From Planctomycetota bacterium (lineage in GTDB: Bacteria; Planctomycetota; GCA-002687715; DRQF01): 6,740 nt of DNA. Shown one piece after another: positions 1 to 6,183 of the stretch. The notes under the pieces are model-generated. The model saw only the letters and a list, made by a program, of their open reading frames with translations. It was not told the origin of the DNA and did not search any database. Positions within the stretch are counted from its first letter, which is position 1; each line of letters begins with the position of its first letter. The stretch spans positions 1-6,740 of the forward strand of contig JAJRYU010000395.1 of the NCBI GenBank assembly GCA_024275615.1, read 5' to 3'. The translations under genes were made by a program, and so were the position numbers.

Positions 1-2033
1 AATTCAGCCGTCACCGGAAGAGCCTCAATCTTGACTTGGAAGCGTGCATTCTTTTTTCTTCGGTTGCCAAAGAAATTCAGAGTCTTGAGCTCTTGGTTCA
101 TGGCATCGCGAAGGACCAACCGTCCCCGAGTGTTGTGCCCCATGGCCTCAAGCCCTGTGACAGTGATGAAGAGTTCAATCGTTGCCGCATCCAATTCAAC
201 TTGGACGACACCGATGTCCGTCACCGCATTGGCAAGGGCTTCTATGTTTTCCCGTGTTTGAAGGACCATCTTGTCACCGAGTTTCTTGCGAATGACAAGA
301 CTATAGACACCAGGGTCCATAGCCCTCGAAAACTCCAATGAAGCACTGAGCCTGAGGACCCGGCCTTCGCTCTTATCACTTTGCGGTTTGAGCTCAACGA
401 TGAGATCATCCTTGCTAGCCGTTCCTGAAACAACGATGCGCCCACGCAAGATCGCGGGCCCGACTAAAACCAGCGCAAGTGATGGTTCCCCAGGATAGAC
501 GACTTGTTCGGCCTTTCCCTTTGTTGACCGACAAGAAACCCTCAGCTTCGTCGCTTTGGTCTCGCCATAAATTGTAAATCGCCCCTTGGAATCGGTGATG
601 GCGGCGTGGCCAGGCCCATGGATTTCTTCCACCTCCCCATCTGCGCCATCGCGAATCAAAAGATTTGGCTGGTCTCGATCGGCGTCAACCCCGGTCGCTG
701 TGACGAGGACGTGCTTGGCCGGACTAGCGTCGGGGCTCAGGATTGTTCCCTTAACCAAAACAGGGAGTTTCCGAATGATGAGCTTGCCCAGGTCATTCTC
801 GCCTTTGACAAGTTCAGCTAATACGACTTCGAAGACATCAAATCGACGCGCTCGGTCTCGTATCCACACGCGCATGGTATGCTGAGCCACTGTCGGAATG
901 GCCTGATCGGAGACAAACCGTCCTTCGTCATCTGTCTTGGACCTAAACCGCAAGACCTTGCGATTTGCTGCCGAGACCACAAGAACAGCGCCATCGAGTT
1001 TGGTGTTGGCCAATGGCGCGCCGTCTGAATCAATGAGAGTCGCTGCGATTTTCGAAATCGGAGGCTCGTCCGCCTTGCTTAGAAACACCTTGAGCACACC
1101 GCCCTGTTCCACTGGTCCTTCAAGTTTCTTGATGATGGGACTATCGGTCAAGCTCCTGACGGCCACAACAGGGTCTGCGCCCAGAGCGATGAATGCCAGC
1201 CTCGCCTTGCCGTTTTCGATTCGTACTGACTCAAAAGGAGTATCGCCAAAACCAAAGGCCTTCGACCTGGGTTGAATGATCACTGAGTTGCGGCTGTTCT
1301 CGGTCAATTCAATCGAGGCATCAATCTCCACTTCAATGCTCCCATATGCCGGGACACGAACCCTGATCTCCTTTGTCGGGAACTTTGACGCCAAGAAATC
1401 AACAATTTTGGTATTCGGGAAAAGCCCGCCATGGGAGATCTCATAACGCAGGTTTGCGATGGGTTTTCTGGGCCACGTGATATCGAGAATACACTGGCCG
1501 TTGTCATCCGTGTGCCCAGATTGAAACTTGAGATTCATGCCAAAAGGTCTGCTGCCGCTGATCCGCCACTTAATCGGCAGTCCCGGCACCGGTGTTCCTT
1601 TAGGATCCGTGCATCTGAGCTTGATCCTTTTGGACGGATACATGGGAACCGTCATGGCGGGAACTTGGTCACGAGGGAAAATGATCTTGAAAGTTACGGC
1701 AAGCCCATGACTTCGTGCAGCGACAAATATCGTCTTGGTGCTGCGTTCGATGCTCACCTCGCCCTTTCCATTTGTCTTGAGAACTTGGCCTCGGAGAATT
1801 GCCTGGGATCTAATGTCGATGACCGCATCTCCGAATCCGCCTATCTTGCTTTCGACAACAAAGACCTCCGCTCCCGCTACAGCTTCTTTGGTCTTGGCGT
1901 CCACCAAATGCAAGGTCATCTCAGTCTTCGCCTCGTCCTGGGGCGCGAACTTGCCTCCCCTCTCGCTGTTGGCAAGACCAAATGCTTGAGACACACATGT
2001 GAGGAAGACAACAAGAATGAACAATTTGGGCAC
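1..2033 (-). CDS. Secreted multi-domain protein with carboxypeptidase-regulatory-like repeats, C-terminus cut by window edge
   Basis: The reading frame stays open from a GTG at 2033-2031 to the left edge, giving 677 visible residues, and no stop has been reached. The N-terminus is a signal peptide: Lys3, a hydrophobic core at about 4-14, and a likely signal peptidase I site after AFG (17-19) or GLA (19-21). The rest is hydrophilic and beta-rich. At least four segments follow the transthyretin-like CarboxypepD_reg plan, 'V.D..G.P..GA.V.V' followed by 'T[DN]..G.[FVC].[IVLS]'. The turn motifs are TNGKGEVSI (87-95), TDDNGQCIL (175-183), TDDEGRFVS (367-375) and TDSKGRFTI (480-488); a weaker unit may lie at about 526-585. 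Such domains are common in large exported or surface proteins and give adhesion or structural roles, but no catalytic motif is visible and the function is unknown. The start is chosen because AAAGGA lies 6 bases upstream and the signal peptide follows directly. An in-frame GTG at 2066-2064 would add 11 residues but has no better ribosome site. It lies 64 bases after the 505-residue glycosyltransferase gene, probably in the same transcript. Confidence 0.85.
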   Translation of the reverse strand, partial: MPKLFILVVFLTCVSQAFGLANSERGGKFAPQDEAKTEMTLHLVDAKTKEAVAGAEVFVVESKIGGFGDAVIDIRSQAILRGQVLKTNGKGEVSIERSTKTIFVAARSHGLAVTFKIIFPRDQVPAMTVPMYPSKRIKLRCTDPKGTPVPGLPIKWRISGSRPFGMNLKFQSGHTDDNGQCILDITWPRKPIANLRYEISHGGLFPNTKIVDFLASKFPTKEIRVRVPAYGSIEVEIDASIELTENSRNSVIIQPRSKAFGFGDTPFESVRIENGKARLAFIALGADPVVAVRSLTDSPIIKKLEGPVEQGGVLKVFLSKADEPPISKIAATLIDSDGAPLANTKLDGAVLVVSAANRKVLRFRSKTDDEGRFVSDQAIPTVAQHTMRVWIRDRARRFDVFEVVLAELVKGENDLGKLIIRKLPVLVKGTILSPDASPAKHVLVTATGVDADRDQPNLLIRDGADGEVEEIHGPGHAAITDSKGRFTIYGETKATKLRVSCRSTKGKAEQVVYPGEPSLALVLVGPAILRGRIVVSGTASKDDLIVELKPQSDKSEGRVLRLSASLEFSRAMDPGVYSLVIRKKLGDKMVLQTRENIEALANAVTDIGVVQVELDAATIELFITVTGLEAMGHNTRGRLVLRDAMNQELKTLNFFGNRRKKNARFQVKIEALPVTAE

Positions 2034-2097
2034 AGCACTTCCTTTCTCAATCCAATTTGGTGGCACGGGCAAGTTAATTGACGAAACTATCATCTCT
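2034..2097 (-). other. 64-base intergenic spacer, no terminator seen
   Basis: This is the spacer between the stop of the 505-residue glycosyltransferase and the GTG of the secreted repeat protein. I see no GC-rich hairpin followed by a T-run on the minus strand and no convincing -35/-10 pair. The only symmetry is the short CCAAATTGG at 2052-2060. Read-through transcription is the simplest view. Confidence 0.4.
2040..2045 (-). promoter_or_regulatory. Ribosome binding site deciding a GTG start
   Basis: AAAGGA on the minus strand is followed by 6 bases (AGTGCT) and then GTG at 2033-2031. It supports this GTG over the in-frame GTG 33 bases upstream (2066-2064) as the start of the secreted repeat protein. 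Confidence 0.65.
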
Positions 2098-3615
2098 CTA
2101 GCGATTGCTCAGCGCAACAAACATGCGTTTGCCCTTGCCAACTTCAGCAATAACACGAAGGCGGCGCCCCAGTTCTTGCTCCAATTCGGAAACATGTTTC
2201 TTCTTGGTTAGGAGCACGAGTTCTTCAGGATTTCTGAGCTCGATCAGAAGATCAGAGAGAGTACCAAATCGGTCGGAATCTTGCTTGCTTTGCCATTCCC
2301 ATAAGGAACCGTTGCCATAGGGCGGAACAAATTGAGGTCGGTCACCGAAAAGGTAAAAGGACGCCGCATGAAAGCGAAATCGGTAGGTTGCGATTTTTGT
2401 TCCGGCGGTCTGCGAAAATCGGGGTGGTGCTGTCGCCGGGTCTAAGCTGTCTGTTATGGCTTGCCCACGCCATTCCTCTCGGGGAAGGGCAAGGCAAAGT
2501 TCCCGAAAGCTGGCATTGTGTCCCAAGATTGTGGCCCTATTCTCTGCGACAAGAACAAAAGACACGAGAACAACTCCCATGATCCAAGCGATCCGTGTTT
2601 GAGTCCGGCGACGACGCTCATCAAGGTCATCAAAACCAAGAGCGAGAATGACAATGGCCGGAGGAATCAAGGGCAACATATAGGTCCACAGTTTCGATGA
2701 GCTCATGCTGAAAATCAGAAAAGGACCAAGAACCCACCCAAACAAGAGAGGAAGGGCTTTGTGTCTACGAGAAAAGAGCGACCGCCCAATGGGAATGATT
2801 GAGAACGTCCACGGCAAAAGAACAAGTGGCAATACCACGAAGAAATAGACAAAGGGTTGAGCGCGACCCCGTCCGCTTTGTAAGCGCGCCGCAATTTCAT
2901 CGCCGATAAAGAAGTCGAGGAGGTCGGGATCTTGATCGATCAAAATCAAAAACCATGGTAGCGCCAACGCAAGAGCGCCCGGCAGCCCCCAAAGCCATCC
3001 CATGCCGCGAAGAACACGCCACGATCTCTCAAAGAAACAAGCCGTGAGCAAGCCGACAAACACAACCATGAGAATGATCGGGCCTTTCGTCAACATGCCA
3101 CCGCCTAAAGCCATCCAAAACACAAGATTCCAAACGGTCCTACTTGAGTCCGATTCAAGAGCGCGACAGCGCGACCACATGGCCACGACGACAAACGCAC
3201 AGAGAATCATATCGGTAGTCACGATCTGTGACAGGGCAAAAAACTCAACTGTTGTCATAAGAGCACAAACCGCAAACCAGCGTGCCACTCTGGAGCCCCC
3301 AAACCGGCGCACAAGGTCCATGGTCAAAAAGAGAACAATCATGGCCGCCAAGAATCCGGGAAATCTGGCGCCAAATTCATTGACGCCAAAGATTGCCATC
3401 GATGCGGCAATGGACCAATAGACTAGGGGCGGCTTGGCGAAATGGGGAACGCCTTTGATACGCGGCACAAGGTAGTCGCCGGTGACCAACATCTCTCTGG
3501 CGATTTCTGTGTATCGCCCTTCATCGGGTTCGTTTAGTCCTCGATAGGCGATCAAATTGGCGCAGACGAACAGCAGGAGCAAACACAAGCCGCGATGTAA
3601 GTTCAGCTTGGTCAA
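2098..3615 (-). CDS. ArnT-like GT-C glycosyltransferase (PMT_2 family), canonical DE motif
   Basis: This is a 505-residue polytopic inner-membrane protein of the ArnT/PMT_2 (GT-C fold) type. The family uses polyprenyl-phosphate-linked sugars to glycosylate an acceptor on the periplasmic side. A first membrane segment (about 9-27) leads into the first periplasmic loop with DEGRYTEIAREML (31-43), whose Asp/Glu is the signature acid pair of the family. Then come FAKPPLVYW (59-67), an Asp in TTDM (D135), TKGP (176-179), PW pairs at 220-221 and 268-269, and FSMSSSKLWTYMLP (302-315), which matches the KL.TY.LP segment of ArnT proteins. About twelve membrane segments end near 360, followed by a soluble, probably periplasmic, C-terminal domain of about 140 residues. 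Length fits the family. The start is TTG: the first internal Met (42) would remove the first helix and most of the DE motif. The gene overlaps the preceding one by TTGA. Sugar and acceptor cannot be read from the sequence, so arnT itself (lipid A aminoarabinose) is not claimed. Confidence 0.93.
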   Translation of the reverse strand: MTKLNLHRGLCLLLLFVCANLIAYRGLNEPDEGRYTEIAREMLVTGDYLVPRIKGVPHFAKPPLVYWSIAASMAIFGVNEFGARFPGFLAAMIVLFLTMDLVRRFGGSRVARWFAVCALMTTVEFFALSQIVTTDMILCAFVVVAMWSRCRALESDSSRTVWNLVFWMALGGGMLTKGPIILMVVFVGLLTACFFERSWRVLRGMGWLWGLPGALALALPWFLILIDQDPDLLDFFIGDEIAARLQSGRGRAQPFVYFFVVLPLVLLPWTFSIIPIGRSLFSRRHKALPLLFGWVLGPFLIFSMSSSKLWTYMLPLIPPAIVILALGFDDLDERRRRTQTRIAWIMGVVLVSFVLVAENRATILGHNASFRELCLALPREEWRGQAITDSLDPATAPPRFSQTAGTKIATYRFRFHAASFYLFGDRPQFVPPYGNGSLWEWQSKQDSDRFGTLSDLLIELRNPEELVLLTKKKHVSELEQELGRRLRVIAEVGKGKRMFVALSNR

Positions 3616-3626
3616 CGCTCGCCTTC
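3612..3626 (-). promoter_or_regulatory. Translational-coupling junction: GAAGG ribosome site and TTGA stop/start overlap
   Basis: Minus strand: GAAGG (3626-3622), 6 bases, then TTG (3615-3613). The stop TGA of the upstream glycosyltransferase (3614-3612) shares the bases TTGA with that start. The ribosome site lies inside the upstream gene. The layout implies termination-reinitiation coupling and matched synthesis of the two membrane enzymes. Confidence 0.75.
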
Positions 3627-5306
3627 AACGGTCTTGCCACTGTTGCGGAAGATCCTGATGTTGTGGTGGCCTAATCCTTCTGCGCCGACTTCTTGCCACC
3701 CTAAGAAAGCCTCATCTCCGATTCGATCGAGATCTCTTTGACGCAACAAGAGCAAACAGGGCTCGCCGTCGCGCAAACAGTCCAAGCTTGCTGCATCTTC
3801 AAGCACGCATTCTAAATGTCTGCCAAGCTCAAAGAAGAAGTAACCTTCGGTCGATTCGCGTTTGGCATAGCCTTGTACAGCGACGAGCCGTGTATGGTCA
3901 TCAAGATTGCTGCGAATCGCTGCGATCAACTTGGCATCGCCACGACAAGCGTCGATCGCCGGAGCTCCGTAGTACGCCCAAGTGCAAAAAGCCAGCACGA
4001 TCGAGAAAACCATGGCGGCAAAAGCTGTACGAAAACGACTCCTAAACATGAAAAAAGAGGCCAACAAAGAAGCGCCGGCAATAACGGCACCACAGACCTT
4101 GGGCGCCCATGAAAGCGCGGCAACCGCAGCAAAAAAATCAGCCCAGGACCGATTGGTAAGCTGGCTCGACATGAGTTGAGGAAAAGCGAATGACAGCCCC
4201 AGACTGCAAAGAAGAGTGACCACCATCAGAGTCCCAATGACCGACAAGCGCGATCGTTTCCTTTTGGGCTTGAATTCGTGGCTTAGGAACTCGGCCATAA
4301 GTATAGCGAAAGGAGCAACCAAAGGAATGAGGTAACGACTGCGATAGGTCGTTCCAGTGTAAAGGACAATGATGATACCGATGCACCATGCCAGGACAAA
4401 TTTGAACGCACTGACGTTGCCAAGAAAAGCTTCTCGCCGACGGCGCCAGAGTGACAGGAAAAGAGCTGGACCGAAGAAACTCCATGGCGCTAAAAGAACG
4501 ATGAGAACGGTGGGATAGTACGTAACACCATGCTTGGCTTTGTTGGTTGGATCGAAGAGATGCATGACTCCGGCATCGTAGAAGAGTGACTTCGCCCAGT
4601 CATTTCCAGTGTTGATCCACGCTGGGACAAACCACAATGCAGCCACCATAAAGGCGGCGGGAATCGCCCAGAGAATACCTGATTTTCGGATCGTCTGAAC
4701 ATTTCTTTCCATCAACGAAAAAACCACAAGAGTCGCCAAGATAAATGCAAAAACTCCTGGGCCTTTGAGCATCAAGCCAATACATAAGCTCAAAGTAAGC
4801 AAGAGAATCGTTCGTATACGCTCGCTACCACCCGCCCCAACGACAGCTTTCCTGGCAAAATACAAAGCCCAAGTGAAACTCGCCGCAAACAAGGTGTCCA
4901 GATGACAAAATCGCGAGGACCAGAAGCTAATCCAGCAGGTCATGGCCAAAAGAGCCGCCAACAAGGCCCTTTTCTTGTCGAGAAGATCATGGGCGATGGC
5001 CCAGGTCCCCAAGACCAAGAGCAGTCCGCCGAGCGCTGACGGGAGCCGCACAAGAAATAGCCGTGAAGATGCCTCGTCAGCAAGAGAAAGGGCAGTCGCT
5101 CCCAGCCAAAAGAACAGAGCTGGCTTTTGGTCATAGGAATGGCGGTTGTAGGTCGGAACGAGCCAGGAATGGTGCTCAAGGATCTCGGCGCAGATACCGG
5201 CATAGCGGGGCTCAACCGGATTCCAAAGCGCTCGTCTCCCTAGCCCAAAAAACAAGGCCGGAAGAGCCACGAGGACAATCAGAAACAGAGCCCGGATTCT
5301 GGTCAA
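3612..5306 (-). CDS. ArnT-like GT-C glycosyltransferase, divergent DE motif (VE)
   Basis: This is a 564-residue polytopic inner-membrane protein, paralogous to the 505-residue enzyme that follows it. Collinear landmarks are the first helix (about 5-23), NPVEPRYAGICAEIL (29-43), QKPALFFW (60-67), HLD (D137), LKGP (180-183), APW (273-275) and RSRYLIPL (322-329), with about twelve membrane helices in all. A C-terminal soluble domain of roughly 110 residues carries Cys500, 510 and 517. The expected activity is transfer of a sugar from a polyprenyl-phosphate donor at the periplasmic face. At position 31, where the paralog and ArnT have Asp, there is Val (GTT, plus-strand 5214-5216), one base from GAT; the neighbouring Glu32, Arg34 and Tyr35 are kept. 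The enzyme may therefore be altered, inactive, or of a subfamily that relies on the Glu. The start is TTG: an in-frame stop lies shortly upstream, the first Met is residue 122, and GAGGA sits 9 bases ahead. Donor and acceptor are unknown. Confidence 0.92.
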   Translation of the reverse strand: MTRIRALFLIVLVALPALFFGLGRRALWNPVEPRYAGICAEILEHHSWLVPTYNRHSYDQKPALFFWLGATALSLADEASSRLFLVRLPSALGGLLLVLGTWAIAHDLLDKKRALLAALLAMTCWISFWSSRFCHLDTLFAASFTWALYFARKAVVGAGGSERIRTILLLTLSLCIGLMLKGPGVFAFILATLVVFSLMERNVQTIRKSGILWAIPAAFMVAALWFVPAWINTGNDWAKSLFYDAGVMHLFDPTNKAKHGVTYYPTVLIVLLAPWSFFGPALFLSLWRRRREAFLGNVSAFKFVLAWCIGIIIVLYTGTTYRSRYLIPLVAPFAILMAEFLSHEFKPKRKRSRLSVIGTLMVVTLLCSLGLSFAFPQLMSSQLTNRSWADFFAAVAALSWAPKVCGAVIAGASLLASFFMFRSRFRTAFAAMVFSIVLAFCTWAYYGAPAIDACRGDAKLIAAIRSNLDDHTRLVAVQGYAKRESTEGYFFFELGRHLECVLEDAASLDCLRDGEPCLLLLRQRDLDRIGDEAFLGWQEVGAEGLGHHNIRIFRNSGKTVEGER

Positions 5307-5406
5307 TTGACTTTGTCCTCTTCAAGACTTCCCGATGACCACTCAGAGACGAGCGCAATGGCTCGCCACATGCGATCGCTTTGGTTATAGCCGTTTCCTT
5401 CGGTGC
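5303..5406 (-). other. Candidate frameshifted C-terminal tail of the receiver-PAS gene
   Basis: In the +1 frame relative to the receiver-PAS gene, this stretch is open and encodes a protein-like tail that includes SDRMWRAIALVSEW and ends in EEDKVN. It stops with TGA at 5305-5303, overlapping the TTG start of the next gene as TTGA. Removing one C from the CCCC run (minus strand 5410-5407) joins the PAS frame after residue 248 to this tail, giving a 282-residue protein in place of 255. The in-frame ending as sequenced, PHRRKRL, is Arg-rich and looks out-of-frame. Possible causes are a sequencing or assembly error at the homopolymer, a real mutation, or recoding. The alternative is that this is plain intergenic DNA with a chance open frame of modest length. 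Confidence 0.45.
5316..5320 (-). promoter_or_regulatory. Ribosome binding site deciding a TTG start
   Basis: GAGGA on the minus strand precedes TTG (5306-5304) by 9 bases. There is no ATG or GTG alternative between this site and the DE-motif loop, and an in-frame TGA lies just upstream of it, so TTG is the only reasonable start for the 564-residue glycosyltransferase. Confidence 0.7.
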
Positions 5407-6152
5407 GGGGAAGATGAGAAGCTGACGACGAAGAAGGAACCGTTGAGTTCGCCCGGGGTGTCAAAGCCAGCGTCGACGACCAGAGAATTGCCACTTGCGC
5501 GCCTCAATTCAAGAAGAGCCGTTCTCCCTGTCATATCTGCACATAGCATGGCTGGAGTGATTTCCGGAAAAAAAGAGGCCAAATTTATTCCGTTTGTATC
5601 CGAATTCATCAGACCTGCGGCACAGCGAAAGTCTTCGTTTGTAAAAACGATGCGGCCGTTACGATCTGCCACGACGATGGCCCCTTCTTTTTCCTGGAAA
5701 ATAGCTTCGTAATCCACCGAAACGGATTCCACTCTTGGCAGAGAAAATGCTTTCGAATCTAGCTGGTTAAGAAAGTCGGCGCGCATCGCGTCTCTCAGAG
5801 AAAACGTCGCGGCAAATCCAACCTTTGAAGCACTGCGAGCGAGCATGGCATCATCATGATTAATCACTAAGACCGTTCGACCTTGTGGATGCACCTCTTG
5901 CCAAATCCTTGGCATGGAACTCATGGCCTGCGGGTCGGCAGTCGCGTCGACAATGAGGAGGCATTTGTCGTTCTTTGGTTGCCATTTCAGCGCTTCGTCA
6001 AACTCTGAGACGATACTAAGTTTCAGGCCGTGAAGCGCCAAGACTTCAGCCGCAGCGTGGAGTCGGCACGTAAGATCCTGGCGCCGAGTGAGCGCAACGA
6101 CGCTCAAGGGTGAGAATCTCTTCTCCGTGGTTTCGACAACGACAAGCGACAT
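5385..6152 (-). CDS. Degenerate receiver-like domain plus PAS domain protein
   Basis: A 255-residue soluble protein as sequenced. Residues about 14-130 alternate beta and alpha elements like a response-regulator receiver: SVVALT, a helix to about 41, LKLSIVS, LLIVDATAD (65-73, D69 at the phosphoacceptor place), then TVLVINHDD (93-101) and GFAATFSL. The acidic pair expected after the first strand is absent, the Ser/Thr after strand four is replaced, and there is no KP after strand five, so it is probably a pseudo-receiver. Residues about 147-246 resemble a PAS fold: EGAIVVADRNGRIVFTNEDF (156-175), then two later strands ending FFVVSF. No kinase, DNA-binding, GGDEF or other output domain follows. 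It may act as a cytoplasmic sensory or scaffold partner, but that is inference. The start is ATG at 6152, just 31 bases after the upstream stop. The GGAGG ahead of it is 14 bases away, longer than usual. The C-terminal end is probably frameshifted (see 5303-5406). Confidence 0.75.
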   Translation of the reverse strand: MSLVVVETTEKRFSPLSVVALTRRQDLTCRLHAAAEVLALHGLKLSIVSEFDEALKWQPKNDKCLLIVDATADPQAMSSMPRIWQEVHPQGRTVLVINHDDAMLARSASKVGFAATFSLRDAMRADFLNQLDSKAFSLPRVESVSVDYEAIFQEKEGAIVVADRNGRIVFTNEDFRCAAGLMNSDTNGINLASFFPEITPAMLCADMTGRTALLELRRASGNSLVVDAGFDTPGELNGSFFVVSFSSSPHRRKRL

Positions 6153-6158
6153 GAGAAG

Positions 6159-6171
6159 AATACAAACCTCC
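6159..6171 (-). promoter_or_regulatory. GGAGG ribosome site with atypical spacing; possible ATT start
   Basis: GGAGG (6171-6167) is the strongest ribosome site in the window, yet it sits 14 bases before the ATG at 6152-6150. Five bases after it is an in-frame ATT (6161-6159), which would add three residues (Ile/Met-Leu-Leu) ahead of that Met. ATT starts are rare but known, infC being the classic case. ATG remains the default call. Confidence 0.35.
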
Positions 6172-6183
6172 AAAAAAGGCGGA

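Noticed and set aside
1995..1998. Possible lipoprotein Cys (C13) in the signal peptide of the secreted repeat protein
   Set aside because: The residues before it (F-L-T) do not fit a lipobox, and the Cys falls only 12 residues from the start; signal peptidase I sites at A17-G19 or G19-A21 fit better.
2052..2060. CCAAATTGG palindrome in the spacer as operator or terminator
   Set aside because: Nine bases with a one-base centre, AT-rich and without a T-run; expected often by chance.
1431..2081. Plus-strand open frame of 216 codons antisense to the secreted repeat protein
   Set aside because: The minus strand here holds a continuous frame with a signal peptide, ribosome site and repeated domain motifs; the plus-strand translation has no recognisable domain and looks like a shadow.
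2098..3615. Naming the 505-residue enzyme arnT or pmt
   Set aside because: The fold and motifs fit the wider GT-C/PMT_2 group, but no aminoarabinose pathway genes are nearby and the donor cannot be inferred.
5335..5712. Plus-strand open frame of 125 codons
   Set aside because: It lies antisense to the PAS region, which has clear domain character on the minus strand; the plus-strand product is low-complexity and rich in Arg and Ser.
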